A stretch of 64,000 nucleotides of DNA from Pedobacter nutrimenti (GCF_003208655.1 NZ_QKLU01000004.1:248001-312000); one strand, 5' to 3'. Numbered from the stretch's first letter, positions 32,612-42,329 are shown. Program-made: numbers and translations. The notes: generated by a model from the sequence alone, not told the origin.

Positions 32612-32956
32612 TTAGGCAGGCTGCTGCTGAAAGTCGTCTAAGAAATCCAGAATGACACACAGCTTGTTGTAAATTAATACCGCGGTGCCGCAGCGCAAAT
32701 TGTCGCTGTTTTTCAAAGTACCGATAATTTCGGTAGCGGCATCCATTAGGGTGATCAATTCTTTCCTTAAAGCCTCACAATCTTTTTTGGCTTTTTCCGG
32801 ATCGTTTAAAATATCCGTAAAAATCAGGTCGGTAAAGGTTTTATAAGCCCGGTCTATTTCAACAGCAGGGTCAACGAGGTACGGAATTTTCGTGTGCCCC
32901 GTTACATAGATCAACCAGTTAAAGTGGTTGATGCTATCGTCAATGGTTTTTTTCAT
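32612..32956 (-). CDS. Hypothetical helical protein, 114 residues
   Basis: The frame is open from 33037, but I choose ATG at 32956 because the first 27 codons are low-complexity and the sequence from MKKTIDDSINHFNW on is typical protein. It is soluble and mostly helical (KKDCEALRKELITLMDAATE, then LRCGTAVLIYNKLCVILDFL). No family known. The 210-bp gap on its left, back to 32401, holds no gene. Confidence 0.55.
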   Translation of the reverse strand: MKKTIDDSINHFNWLIYVTGHTKIPYLVDPAVEIDRAYKTFTDLIFTDILNDPEKAKKDCEALRKELITLMDAATEIIGTLKNSDNLRCGTAVLIYNKLCVILDFLDDFQQQPA

Positions 32957-33055
32957 CGTTTTTAAAGATTTTAAGATATTATAGTTTATATTAATTAAAA
33001 TTAACAATTTATAAATTAATTCACAAAAAAGTAACAAATTATTTTTTTCTTGTAA

Positions 33056-33082
33056 ACCGGGCCTGTGGCCACAGGTCCCGGT
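33056..33082. repeat. 27-base near-perfect GC-rich hairpin
   Basis: ACCGGGCCTGTGG is followed at once by CCACAGGTCCCGGT, which pair with a single bulged base and no loop. It lies 55 bp after the stop of the minus-strand gene 33138-33656. No T-run follows on the minus strand, so it is not a standard terminator; it may be a processing site or a small interspersed palindrome. Confidence 0.6.
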
Positions 33083-33137
33083 AAACGCACCTAGTTATAG
33101 AGAGCACATCTTTGGACGTTTCTATGGTCTATGGCCT

Positions 33138-33656
33138 TTAAGGCCGCTTTTTATACACCGCCTGAAAGAAATCCTTACCTTTATCCCCCTGGGCTACATC
33201 GGTTACTGTTAAGGTTTTCCCCTCCTCAGATAATTGGTAAGTTTCTGTCCGTTTGTACGAAAATGCAGGATTGCCCTGCTCGTCCTTTTCTACTTTATAA
33301 TCCGATACCACCTGTATATTTTTTCCATCGGCACCAAGTTTTAAGGCGCACCATTTTCTGTAACCTGGCGTAGTCATTTTCACCTCCACAGGCTGTGCAT
33401 TTATGGTGAGCTTGTCGGTCCTAATGCCCTCCTGCTTCAAATCCTTTTTGATGGTGATTTCATTTCCCTGCCTGGAAATGTCAATACTTGCCGGCATGGC
33501 CTCTTTAATTGTTTTAAAATCGGCCTGCGTAGTGTCCATTTCCCAAAAACCTATTAACTTGTTTTCAACAGGTGCTTGGCTGGCCCCGGTAAAAAGAACA
33601 AACAGTACAGCCACAAACAGCAGCCCGGCACCTTGAATTTTTATCGTTTTCATCAA
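33138..33656 (-). CDS. Small exported protein of the SusCD operon
   Basis: A 172-residue secreted protein. The signal peptide covers about 1-27 (ending Gly-Ala-Ser-Gln-Ala). The mature protein begins near NKLIGFWEMDTTQADFKT and is a small all-beta domain, with repeating strands like ITIKKDLKQEGIRTDKLTI and FSYKRTETYQLSEEGKTLTV, like a lipocalin-type binding module. It starts 8 bp after the TlpA-like gene, so it is the last member of the FecR-SusC-SusD-thioredoxin operon. It may bind the imported substrate; a specific function is not evident. Confidence 0.72.
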   Translation of the reverse strand: MMKTIKIQGAGLLFVAVLFVLFTGASQAPVENKLIGFWEMDTTQADFKTIKEAMPASIDISRQGNEITIKKDLKQEGIRTDKLTINAQPVEVKMTTPGYRKWCALKLGADGKNIQVVSDYKVEKDEQGNPAFSYKRTETYQLSEEGKTLTVTDVAQGDKGKDFFQAVYKKRP

Positions 33657-33664
33657 TTAAAAGT

Positions 33665-35191
33665 TTAATTTTTGGACATTTTTATAGGGGCTGGTTTGGC
33701 GGAAGGATTTGCCGCCAGGTAGTCTTTGATGATTTTGATGAATTCACCTGTTGAACCTTTTTTAGTAGGTTCAAAACTCTGATCTAAGCCTGGTCTGGGA
33801 GGATTTCCGAATAGAATATTGCCTTTTTTATCTAAAAGAAATAATTGAGGATAGCCCTGAAAACCGTAATACTTAATCAGTTCATGTTCTTCACCTTGGC
33901 CATTCGTATACAGATTAATGGCCTCTGCATGTGTATATTTACGATTTTTGGTTGCAGCTAGAAACATCTCCTTCTTTTTATCCACATCAATGGAGACAAA
34001 AACGACTTCGGGATTATCTTTAAATTCATCAATCACTGAGGTCATGGCTTTTGTTAAAAAGACACATCCTGTACAACCTGTAAAAAAGAAGTCAACAACT
34101 ACCACTTTACCCCGTAAGTCTTTTAGGTTCACCGTACGGCCAAGCGTATCTTGTAAATGAAAGTCAAAGAAAGAATTGCCTTTACCGATTAATAGATCAT
34201 TTTTTACTAAATAGTCTTTATAAGACTTTGTATGTATTAAGGATAAAGTTTGCTTTAGCATTTTACCATAACCAGCGTCGGCATCTAAGAGTGCCATAGA
34301 CAATAATTTATCTCTTAGCGCCCCAACTTCATACTTATCTGCAATAAACTTGATAAATTTTTCCTTTGAAAGAGCAGCCCCAGGTTGATCAGCATTGAAC
34401 TTTTTCCATGCAAGCGCCTGTTCTTTAGTAAATAGAAAATCTACGTATGACATAGATCGATCTGCTATTAGAGGTGATTCTGGTTTTAAAGAAAAATATG
34501 CTTGATTTTTCAAAACATAATCTACGTACTCATTCCTATGCCAGGCTGTACTAAGCGTATTAATAATACCGTGTATTTCTATTACCTGGTAATCCAGTTT
34601 CAAAATGGCATAACTCAAAGGAGATAATTTCGATTTGTATGTTTCAAGAATTTTCAAACTATTTTCCTTAATCATCCTTTGCTCAGTCCTAGTTTCTGTT
34701 ACAAGATCATCCCTCTTTTCTTTTTTGGGCCAACTTTTTCTAAGTTGAGCCCTCTCTTGTAAAACTTTAACAATGCAATTGTATTTTTCGGCGCCTTTAC
34801 CACTAAAAGTCACGCCCAATTCTCCTATATCCATTTTAATATCGTCACCGGCTTCCGCTAAAAACATAGCAGATATCATTTCTGCATCGGAGTGTTGTTC
34901 TAACATTCCAAAATATCCACCAGAAGTATGGAATGTTAGCTGGAAATAGCCCGTCTGAGCTATATTCTTTAAATCAAAATCAAACTTCCCATCCTTAATT
35001 CTACAATCTATAATTTGTTCTGGTTGAGAATAAGAACCATAAGGAGGGTAATAATTCAATCTTATCGTATCTACAGTTTTATCAGCTATGGTTATACTAA
35101 GTTTTAAGTCATTTTTTCTTTTTTGGGCACTGGCATGAACGCCAAAAAGAAAAATATAAGGGAATAAAAATATTTGAATAAATGTTTTCAT
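33665..35191 (-). CDS. TlpA-like periplasmic thioredoxin
   Basis: A 508-residue exported protein. It has a signal peptide (about 1-22), an N-terminal beta domain of the DUF4369 type (about 30-150), a helical linker and a C-terminal thioredoxin fold (about 345-490). The redox motif is Cys373-Thr-Gly-Cys376 in VVVVDFFFTGCTGC, preceded by LKDLRGK and followed later by GYPQLFLLDKKG with the conserved cis-Pro. Such proteins reduce or isomerise disulfides in the periplasm. Bacteroidota often place them directly after SusC/SusD pairs, as here (24 bp from susD), possibly to act on imported peptides or to keep lipoprotein partners folded. Confidence 0.9.
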   Translation of the reverse strand: MKTFIQIFLFPYIFLFGVHASAQKRKNDLKLSITIADKTVDTIRLNYYPPYGSYSQPEQIIDCRIKDGKFDFDLKNIAQTGYFQLTFHTSGGYFGMLEQHSDAEMISAMFLAEAGDDIKMDIGELGVTFSGKGAEKYNCIVKVLQERAQLRKSWPKKEKRDDLVTETRTEQRMIKENSLKILETYKSKLSPLSYAILKLDYQVIEIHGIINTLSTAWHRNEYVDYVLKNQAYFSLKPESPLIADRSMSYVDFLFTKEQALAWKKFNADQPGAALSKEKFIKFIADKYEVGALRDKLLSMALLDADAGYGKMLKQTLSLIHTKSYKDYLVKNDLLIGKGNSFFDFHLQDTLGRTVNLKDLRGKVVVVDFFFTGCTGCVFLTKAMTSVIDEFKDNPEVVFVSIDVDKKKEMFLAATKNRKYTHAEAINLYTNGQGEEHELIKYYGFQGYPQLFLLDKKGNILFGNPPRPGLDQSFEPTKKGSTGEFIKIIKDYLAANPSAKPAPIKMSKN

Positions 35192-35215
35192 AATGTTTTA
35201 ATAGCTTGTTAAAGG

Positions 35216-36607
35216 TTATCGTGAATTTTGTTGAATGCCACTTAAGGCAATTTCGTCGTCGGGAATAGGCATTACATACCTTGGATCATTTGGCGGCAGC
35301 GTATAAGTTTGCCCACCCAGGTTACGGGTTAAGGTAATGTTTGCCCCTTCTTTATTTAAGCGTTTTAAGTCCGACCAACGTAGCCCTCTCCAAACCAGTT
35401 CTTTTCTGCGCTCCAATAATATTTTAGCCAATACTTCACTCTTATCGTTAGAAATAAAAGGCACATAAGTTCCGGTAACATACCTTTTAATCAATAAGGC
35501 ATTCAGTCTATTTAAAGCTTCGGGTAAGTTCCCATCCCTGGCCAGGCTTTCTGCAGCAATTAAATACTGTTCATCAACAGCCAGACCTGTAAATGGATAA
35601 CCTCCCTGGTTATAATTGTGGTATATTAGATTCATAAAATATTGCCCATTCTCTCTTCTAAAAAAGATGAATTTCCTTAAATCATTTTGTTCATAAAGGT
35701 CTATAACGTGGGGATCTGCTATTCCAGAGATTGCTGATGTAATATAATAATCGCCACTAGTACCTGTGAACCATAATAGTTCATCATTAGGAAAATCAAA
35801 AGGAACATCAGTAGCCTGGCTTAATGAATTAAAATCTATCAATTTATTGTATAATTCCAAAGATCGGGCAGCATATTCTGCTGCTTTTGGATAATTACCC
35901 ATACTTAGATAAATTCTACTGAGTAAGGCATTTACCGCTACAGATGATGGCTGGTTACGGTATTTCGCTTGCAAAGGTGTTCCAGCCAATAGTTCCTCAG
36001 CAGCAGATAAATCTTTAAGAATTTGATTGTAAGTTTCCTGAACAGAAGCACGTTTTTGATTGTCGTTGATGTTTGAGGAAAGTTTTAAGGGTATCCCTAA
36101 ATCCGAGCCAGCAGTAGCTGGGTCATAGGCAGGTGAAAAGGTTTGCACCAGGTTGTAAAAACAAAATGCTCTTGAAAACAAGGCCCAGCCCTTCACATAT
36201 TTTCCCTGACTACTGTTTTTTAGACCCTCAGATAATTTATCCCATTGATCTAATACCACATTACAATAAAATATACTTTGGTAAGGCAAATTCCAGTCTG
36301 GAATTTTCACCTCGCCAGCGTAGATATCTTTAGCCCATATAAAAGCGTTTCTTTCTGTTTTGCTGATGTCTTGAGAATTAAAGTCGGAAAAGGAAGGATA
36401 ATAATATTCATCTGCAGATAAAAAGGGCAAAGTCGGTGAATTGAAAACCATTACAACAGTATTGCTCAGTAACTGGCTCATGTCGTCGAGTGTTTCCGGT
36501 ACCACCAAATTAGTTTTAGGTTTTTTATCTAAAAACTCACTCTTTTTGCAGGCACAAAACGCCAAAAGGAGAATAAGAAACAAGCTGTGTTTTAATTTTA
36601 TAATCAT
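35216..36607 (-). CDS. SusD/RagB-family lipoprotein
   Basis: A 463-residue outer-membrane lipoprotein. The signal ends in a lipobox with Cys near residue 19 (LLLAFCACKKSEF). The SusD core has the TPR-like helices (WALFSRAFCFYNLVQTFSPAYDP, about 145-165) and the conserved C-terminal block ERRKELVWRGLRWSDLKRLN (about 405-424), followed by the end region PIPDDEIALSG. It caps the SusC channel and captures the substrate on the cell surface. It starts 14 bp after susC ends; the two are translated as a pair. The ligand is not evident from the sequence. Confidence 0.93.
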   Translation of the reverse strand: MIIKLKHSLFLILLLAFCACKKSEFLDKKPKTNLVVPETLDDMSQLLSNTVVMVFNSPTLPFLSADEYYYPSFSDFNSQDISKTERNAFIWAKDIYAGEVKIPDWNLPYQSIFYCNVVLDQWDKLSEGLKNSSQGKYVKGWALFSRAFCFYNLVQTFSPAYDPATAGSDLGIPLKLSSNINDNQKRASVQETYNQILKDLSAAEELLAGTPLQAKYRNQPSSVAVNALLSRIYLSMGNYPKAAEYAARSLELYNKLIDFNSLSQATDVPFDFPNDELLWFTGTSGDYYITSAISGIADPHVIDLYEQNDLRKFIFFRRENGQYFMNLIYHNYNQGGYPFTGLAVDEQYLIAAESLARDGNLPEALNRLNALLIKRYVTGTYVPFISNDKSEVLAKILLERRKELVWRGLRWSDLKRLNKEGANITLTRNLGGQTYTLPPNDPRYVMPIPDDEIALSGIQQNSR

Positions 36608-36621
36608 GTTGATGGATTGTT

Positions 36622-39600
36622 TTAAATACTAGCACTAAGACCTATCGCATAACTTCTTGGGCTTGCTACACTATAACCACCAAAACCTGTATAGTCAGGA
36701 TCTAAACCCAACTTATTGGCCCGCCAAAGTATGGCCCCTAAATTGGATGCGTAGAAATACAGCTTCAGGTTGCTAAATACTGATTTTAGCTTTTGGATAT
36801 TGAACGTATAACTCATTTTCAGATCCTGCAAGCGGATGTGATCGCCTTTTTCTACCAGAATTTCGGAACCTCCATAAAATCTTTCTCGAGAACCATCAAT
36901 GGGATAAATTAAGGAAGGGACATTGGTGCTATATTCATCACCTGGTTTTTGCCAGCGCAAAGCATAATCCGCTTGTTTGTAACTTAGATCACCGACAAAA
37001 GACCCTCGTCTAAAATAGTAACCCATTTTGTACACCAGGTTTACAGAAAGCTCAAACCCTTTATAGAAAAAATTATTGCGGAAACTGCCAAATACGATTG
37101 GGCTTGCCGGACCATGATAGACCAAATTGTTTAAATTACTGGTGTTTTGAATGCCCGCATAATCTTTACTGATTTGCCCATTGAAATAGCCTTGTGGATT
37201 ACCCAAATTATCTAAGCCTGCCCAGCGGTAACTAAACAATGCAGAATAAGGTTTTCCTAGCATTGGGGCATTATAGTTTAAAGTCACATAATTGGAACTT
37301 ACGGCTTGCTGTACTTTGTATTCTATTACCTTATCTTTAACATAGCTCAACAGAAAATTAGTTGTCCAACCCAAGGTTCCCTTTAAATTGATGCTGTTTA
37401 AAGCTAGGTCTATTCCTTTGGTTAAAATGGAAGCTGAATTTCCTGTAAACTTTACCACACCCGACTGTGGCGCAATTGGACTATTACCAATAAGGTTGGT
37501 GCCTTTTTTGGTGTAATATTCTATTGTACCGGTAATCATATTGTCTTTAAGCCCAAAATCGAGGGCGGCATTATTTACCCGTACCTTTTCCCAGCTTAAG
37601 TTTGGATTGGGAGGGTTTACGATATACTGAAATGGCAGATTGTAGATGCCATCAGAAGGTTCAGCACTTGCAGTGACATAAGCAGAAAGATTTTTACTTA
37701 AATTTCCATTGTAACCATTGGTCAGCCTTAAACGCAAATAAGGTAAAAATTGGAACGGATAAAAACTTTCTTTGTGAGCATTCCAACTTACACCCAGGGA
37801 ATATAATGGCACTCCTTTTAAATTTGCATCGACCCCAAATAAATTGGATTCATCTTTACGCGCACTGGCCGAAAAACCATATTTATTTTTATAACGATAG
37901 CCGATGTTCGCATAATAAGATACAAACCGGTCTGTAGATCCACCTTGGCTACCATATTTCTCTATTTTACCACTACGTTTTTCTAGCAAAAACGGAAAAT
38001 CCCTAAAATAGTCGACCATAACGTCAGTTGCCGTACTGGTTTGATAACCATATAACCTGATTAACCTACTAAACTCTGTATAATCCTTAAGTTCCGTTCC
38101 AATTAAGGCGTCGATTTCGTGATCATTTTTTAAGATTTTTTGAAAATTAAGCTGTAGCCTACCCGTGTTGTTTTTGGAATTACTGGAACTAAAATTTGCC
38201 ACAGCCCCCAAAGGAACTGGCCGGGTAATTACACCCGTAATGGGGTCAATTTGGCTGTAGGTATTAATGAGGTTCCTAGTTGAATAACTATCTAAATCTT
38301 TTATAGATTCAAAATCATCCATCCCCCGCTGATACTGGTACAAAAATTCGAGATTTAAAGTTTTTGGGATGATCTTATAGTTTAAACCTAAATTGAGCCT
38401 GTAATTGCTCATTTGTGTTTTCGAATTCTGAACAAGCCTTTCGTTTAGGGGATAATAATTCCAATCTAGTAATCCAGAGTTTAAATATTTATCTTTAGCC
38501 ACCTGACTATAAAAAGTAGAAACGGGTAATGCTTTCCCATTTTGATCGGCCAGCTGTACATAGGGGTATGTAATTGCATAGCCTCCTGTATTAGATCTTG
38601 CGATGCTCCTGGTAAAAGAAATATCGGTACTGAGCTCCATCCTATCTTTTAACAGGTTAAAGGTATTCCTGGCATTTACGGTTAAACGGTTGTAATCACT
38701 GGAAACACTGGTGGCCAGGTTTTTATCGTAACCTGCAGAAAAGTAATACATATGGTATGCAGAACCCCCTGTAATGTTTAGGGCATATTGCTGGTTTACT
38801 TCATTTCGTAAAAAATACTTACTGTAGTCATTACGCGCATCTATTTTGCTTAAGGCACTTAGTTTTGCAGCTGCATCACTATGGCTTAAAGCGCCTTTTC
38901 GCTCGGCATCCAGAATATCCACTACAGGACTTTGGGCCAAATAGGGTGTATACTTAAGTGCCCCGTCATAATTACCATGATCAAACAGATATTTTTGATA
39001 CTCTATATACTCTGCTGAACTCATTTGAGGCACAGAAAACAAATCGGGTTTGCCGGTAATGCTTACATTTGAGTTCATGGAAATTTTGGGCAACTGGTTG
39101 TATTTCCCTTTTTTGGAAGTCAGTACTATGACCCCGTTACCGGCCCGTACCCCCCAAATGGATGCCGCAGCCGCATCTTTTAATATGGTTACCGATTCGA
39201 TATCGCTGGGGTTAATGTTGTTTAAATCGCCCTCATAGGGAAAATTATCCAGTACAATTAAAGGGTCGGTATTGGCCCTAATGGTGCTCCGACCCCGTAC
39301 ACTGATCGCCGGGTCACCCGGTGTTTTATTCGCACTTTTATTAAAAATAACCCCGCTGGTTACCCTATCCAATCTGCTCAGCACATCTGTACTGACACTC
39401 CGGTTTAACAACTGGTTGTCTACCTGTACAAAACTCCCCGTGGCCCTTTCTTTATTTAAATTCTGGTAACCTGTACTGATAATTCCTACTTCTTTAAGCT
39501 CTCCTGCCGCTGGTTCCAGCTGTATGGCCGAAGAGCCCGAAACTTCCTTTGCTAAAATCTCCTTTGTTTTGTAGCCCAGGTACGAAATGACCAGTACGGT

Positions 39601-40134
39601 ATTTTCTTCCAGTTGCTTTATGGTAAACTCGCCTTTATCGTCGGTCACCACGGCCCTACTCGTTCCCTTTATCCTTACCGAAGCTCCCGGCAAGGGCTCG
39701 CCTTTTTCATCTTCCACACGGCAATGCACATCGGCATTGCGCCAGGCAGCAGCCAGCTTTTCCAAAAAGGAAGGCGTTTTCAGTTTAAGCACTACGGTAT
39801 TTTCTTTCAGCTCGTACGACAGGGGCTGCTGGTCGAAAATTTTGTCTAGCGCCTCATCGAGCGGGCTGTTGTTCAGTTTAATGTTTACTTTTTTACTTTG
39901 TTCTAAAATGTCATCGGCATACAAAAAATTAACACCGCTTTGCGATTTGATTTTTTTAAGCACTTCTTTTAAAGGGGTATTTTGTTCCGACAGGGTAATG
40001 CGCTGCCCAAAGGTGGCGGCACTGACCTGCAACAAACCCAGGGTCATAAGCAGTAGTGTGATTTTCACAGTTCGTAATAATTTTGGCGGCAGCCACGGCG
40101 TGGGCATACCTGGGTAAAAAGCATTATTTTGCAT
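36622..40134 (-). CDS. SusC/RagA-family TonB-dependent transporter with STN domain
   Basis: An outer-membrane transporter of about 1170 residues. I choose the ATG at 40134 since it is followed by MQNNAFYPGMPTPWLPPKLL and a signal-like helix; the frame extends to 40245. After the signal come an STN domain (EVLKKIKSQSGVNFLYADDI, about 50-110), a carboxypeptidase-regulatory-like domain (PGASVRIKGTSRAVVTDDKG), a plug domain (VRGRSTIRANTDPLIVLDNF, and VTILKDAAAASIWG) and a 22-strand barrel to the C-terminus. The STN domain marks transducers that signal through a FecR anti-sigma factor, which lies directly upstream (40333-41496). Confidence 0.94.
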   Translation of the reverse strand: MQNNAFYPGMPTPWLPPKLLRTVKITLLLMTLGLLQVSAATFGQRITLSEQNTPLKEVLKKIKSQSGVNFLYADDILEQSKKVNIKLNNSPLDEALDKIFDQQPLSYELKENTVVLKLKTPSFLEKLAAAWRNADVHCRVEDEKGEPLPGASVRIKGTSRAVVTDDKGEFTIKQLEENTVLVISYLGYKTKEILAKEVSGSSAIQLEPAAGELKEVGIISTGYQNLNKERATGSFVQVDNQLLNRSVSTDVLSRLDRVTSGVIFNKSANKTPGDPAISVRGRSTIRANTDPLIVLDNFPYEGDLNNINPSDIESVTILKDAAAASIWGVRAGNGVIVLTSKKGKYNQLPKISMNSNVSITGKPDLFSVPQMSSAEYIEYQKYLFDHGNYDGALKYTPYLAQSPVVDILDAERKGALSHSDAAAKLSALSKIDARNDYSKYFLRNEVNQQYALNITGGSAYHMYYFSAGYDKNLATSVSSDYNRLTVNARNTFNLLKDRMELSTDISFTRSIARSNTGGYAITYPYVQLADQNGKALPVSTFYSQVAKDKYLNSGLLDWNYYPLNERLVQNSKTQMSNYRLNLGLNYKIIPKTLNLEFLYQYQRGMDDFESIKDLDSYSTRNLINTYSQIDPITGVITRPVPLGAVANFSSSNSKNNTGRLQLNFQKILKNDHEIDALIGTELKDYTEFSRLIRLYGYQTSTATDVMVDYFRDFPFLLEKRSGKIEKYGSQGGSTDRFVSYYANIGYRYKNKYGFSASARKDESNLFGVDANLKGVPLYSLGVSWNAHKESFYPFQFLPYLRLRLTNGYNGNLSKNLSAYVTASAEPSDGIYNLPFQYIVNPPNPNLSWEKVRVNNAALDFGLKDNMITGTIEYYTKKGTNLIGNSPIAPQSGVVKFTGNSASILTKGIDLALNSINLKGTLGWTTNFLLSYVKDKVIEYKVQQAVSSNYVTLNYNAPMLGKPYSALFSYRWAGLDNLGNPQGYFNGQISKDYAGIQNTSNLNNLVYHGPASPIVFGSFRNNFFYKGFELSVNLVYKMGYYFRRGSFVGDLSYKQADYALRWQKPGDEYSTNVPSLIYPIDGSRERFYGGSEILVEKGDHIRLQDLKMSYTFNIQKLKSVFSNLKLYFYASNLGAILWRANKLGLDPDYTGFGGYSVASPRSYAIGLSASI

Positions 40135-40332
40135 ACTTTTATTGGGTCTTGAGTAAATACATGAAACGGTTTGCACAAATTGTTTTACCCGGAATTTCCG
40201 GGAGGGTTTACTCAGGGACATGCTGGCCGGTTGGTGTTCCCGCACCTACCGGCTTTATATCCTCTGGCTACCCGGCCTGGCTAACCTGGTGGACTTTTGC
40301 TGTTCATTTTAAATTGGGTTTGTTGGTTGTTG

Positions 40333-41496
40333 TTAGTTGCTTACAGTGACATTTTTGCCCTGGATGTTAAAATGTACCTTGCCGGTGGTTTGCAGCAGGT
40401 CGAGGACTTTATTGGCATTGTCGAACCTGGAAATGGCCCCGCTAAATTTTACGTTTTGCAAAGGGGTCTGGTAATGGATGCTGATGTCGTACCAGCGGGC
40501 CAGCTTGCGCATAATGGAGCCCAGGCTTTCATTGCTAAAGGCAAACTGCCCGTTTTTCCAGTCGATGCTTTCCAAAGGGTCGACCTTACGGATGTTGTAA
40601 TCGAATGCACCGGGCAATGTACCCACCACCGCCTGCTCACCGGGCTGAAGCAGGGTGCTTTTTTCGGCGATAAACCCTGCCGTTTCCATGCTCAGGCGAA
40701 TCCTCACCAGTCCTTCCAGCAGGGTGGTTTTGGCCTGCTGCTCGTCGGCATAATTGCTCACGTTAAAATGGGTGCCCAGTACTTCCACCTGCTGGTGTCC
40801 GGTTTTAACTTTAAAAGGATGTTTTTTGTCTTTGGCCACTTCAAAGTAGGCTTCGCCGCTCAATTCTACCTTCCGGCCGGCCGGGCATACAAAGGCCAGC
40901 GGATAAGTGAGTTTTGAGGCGGCGTTAAGCCATACCCTGCTGCCATCGGGCAAACGCAGCTGATAGGTACCGCCTTTGGGCGTTTCTATGGTGTTGTACT
41001 GCTTGCTGCCGGCCTGGCCGCTTTGTGTGTATACGATTTGCCCATCGGCCGTTTTGGTAATTTGCACACCGTCTTCCTGTGCCAGGGTTCCATTGGCGGC
41101 CTGGTTTAGGGCTATGCGTTTTCCGCTCGACAGGGTAAGCCAGGCTTTGTTGCCACCGGGCTTAATTTGGTTTTGTACCTGTTGTTTTGGGGCGCTGTGC
41201 CGGGGTTTATGGTTCAGGTACACCAGGCCCGCAGCCAGGGCAATGGAGGCGGTCAGGCCCAGCCTGGTCCAAAGTTTTATCGCTTTTCGGGGAGGCCTGC
41301 GGTGTGATGTTTTGCTTTGCGCAGGCATGCGGGCCCAAATTTGGGCCGTGAGGTTGTTGTGGTCCTGCTCACTGAGCCCGCTGTTTGCTGCCGTGGCAAA
41401 TTGGGCGTACCAGTCTTCGACCAGGTGCCGCTCCTGCTGGCTGGCCTGCCCGGCATTGTATTTTTGGATCAGTGCTTTGGCTTGTTCTTTAGTCAT
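40333..41496 (-). CDS. FecR-family anti-sigma factor
   Basis: A ~387-residue inner-membrane protein. ATG at 41496 (MTKEQAKALIQKYNAG) is a more usual start than the one at 41511. Residues about 1-80 are the cytoplasmic sigma-binding region, a transmembrane helix follows (LGLTASIALAAGLVYL), then the periplasmic FecR domain (GGTYQLRLPDGSRVWLNAAS, and VELSGEAYFEVAKDKKHPF) and a C-terminal STN-like domain (about 300-387). It receives the signal from the SusC STN domain and releases an ECF sigma factor. The sigma gene normally directly upstream is not present in the window at that place; see findings. SusC follows 198 bp downstream. Confidence 0.93.
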   Translation of the reverse strand: MTKEQAKALIQKYNAGQASQQERHLVEDWYAQFATAANSGLSEQDHNNLTAQIWARMPAQSKTSHRRPPRKAIKLWTRLGLTASIALAAGLVYLNHKPRHSAPKQQVQNQIKPGGNKAWLTLSSGKRIALNQAANGTLAQEDGVQITKTADGQIVYTQSGQAGSKQYNTIETPKGGTYQLRLPDGSRVWLNAASKLTYPLAFVCPAGRKVELSGEAYFEVAKDKKHPFKVKTGHQQVEVLGTHFNVSNYADEQQAKTTLLEGLVRIRLSMETAGFIAEKSTLLQPGEQAVVGTLPGAFDYNIRKVDPLESIDWKNGQFAFSNESLGSIMRKLARWYDISIHYQTPLQNVKFSGAISRFDNANKVLDLLQTTGKVHFNIQGKNVTVSN

Positions 41497-41558
41497 ACAT
41501 GCTATGGCCATTAAAAGGCCATTTAGTAGTATAAAGAATAAGTAAGGCGCAAGGGGTA

Positions 41559-41580
41559 CAAGGGGCTGAAATATTTTTTA
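41559..41580. repeat. 22-bp direct repeat A, copy 1
   Basis: CAAGGGGCTGAAATATTTTT followed by TA is found here, upstream of FecR, and again at 42576-42597, after the TonB-domain gene. The exact match over 22 bp points to duplication of a segment at this locus. Confidence 0.75.
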
Positions 41581-41622
41581 CTTTTTTTTAAAAGCCGCTT
41601 AACCCGAGCAGGAGTTGTTTTC

Positions 41623-41686
41623 TGTTTAAAATTAAAAAGCCCCAATTAAGGGGCTTTAAATGAGACTACTCAGAATTTTATCCTGT
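41623..41686. repeat. 64-bp direct repeat B, copy 1, with terminator hairpin
   Basis: An exact 64-bp match to 43448-43511. It contains a hairpin with 8-bp arms AAAGCCCC and GGGGCTTT (41636-41657) around AATTAA. On the minus strand the hairpin is followed by a T-rich tract, so it can end the transcript of the RelE gene that stops at 41722. The right end of the repeat reads GAGACTACTCAGAATTTTAT, which resembles a transposon terminal sequence. Confidence 0.85.
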
Positions 41687-41721
41687 TTTTAGTGCTTATT
41701 AAGAATTTACAAGTTAATTTT

Positions 41722-42012
41722 TCAATAATTCAGAGGAGACTTACTGGTATGCCTCAGACGAACTATACGAATTTGATTCTGTAAAATACGATAAGAAACC
41801 CGATAGTGATACTTTTCAAAAGCCCTCCAGGTCCCATCATTATCTTTTTTGAACTTATCAGAAGGATATTTTTCCGGGTGTTCAAGTAATTCAATGGTCA
41901 AATCAATCAATGTATCTCTAACCATTTGTGCATTCTGCAAAGAGTCCAAAGCAATATATTCATAAGCTTTTTTCAATTCGGCCTTTGCACTATTACTCCA
42001 AACTACTACCAT
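41722..42012 (-). CDS. RelE/ParE-family toxin
   Basis: A 96-residue toxin of the RelE/ParE superfamily. It has the typical opening MVVVWSNSAKAELKKAYEYI, a central helical hairpin and the closing strands WRAFEKYHYRVSYRILQNQI then VRLRHTSKSP, with the usual basic Arg and late His. Members cleave mRNA on the ribosome or poison gyrase; the sequence does not settle which. It overlaps the upstream antitoxin gene by 7 bp, the usual arrangement. The pair lies where the ECF sigma gene of the Sus operon would be expected. Confidence 0.88.
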   Translation of the reverse strand: MVVVWSNSAKAELKKAYEYIALDSLQNAQMVRDTLIDLTIELLEHPEKYPSDKFKKDNDGTWRAFEKYHYRVSYRILQNQIRIVRLRHTSKSPLNY

Positions 42013-42221
42013 TTACCAGCTTCGACTTTTAAGTCAGCTGCAGTGGTGAATTCACCTCGCTCAACTTCAGCATCACCTTTTTCAAGGTCTTTGTTGTATT
42101 GCGCATATGTTTGTGGCTTTTCAGCAGTATGGAAACCTATATGCATTAACTTTAGTGAACTAATCAACCATTCTCTTTTAGAAGGATCTTTTATCTTATC
42201 AAAATCAATTATCAGTTCCAT
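42006..42221 (-). CDS. Antitoxin of the RelE-type module
   Basis: A 71-residue small acidic protein beginning MELIIDFDKIKDPSKREWLI and ending GEFTTAADLKVEAGKW. Its size, acidity, the position directly before the toxin gene and the 7-bp overlap with it make it the cognate antitoxin. No classical DNA-binding motif is obvious. It should neutralise the toxin through its C-terminal segment. Confidence 0.8.
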   Translation of the reverse strand: MELIIDFDKIKDPSKREWLISSLKLMHIGFHTAEKPQTYAQYNKDLEKGDAEVERGEFTTAADLKVEAGKW

Positions 42222-42329
42222 AACATAAGATTTAACATCACGAATTTACACATAAAAGCACTAATAAACAAAGAAGTAATAGTTGCTACAAAAATACTCA
42301 AGAGCTTTTTGAGGTGATCTGGTGTTTTA

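Noticed and set aside
39587..40117. Long plus-strand frame of 176 codons opposite the SusC N-terminus
   Set aside because: Ser- and Leu-rich with no motif; it mirrors the STN and signal regions of a clear SusC gene on the minus strand.
40297..40917. Plus-strand frame of 206 codons opposite FecR
   Set aside because: Antisense to the FecR C-terminal domains, whose sequence is convincing; the plus frame has no family pattern.
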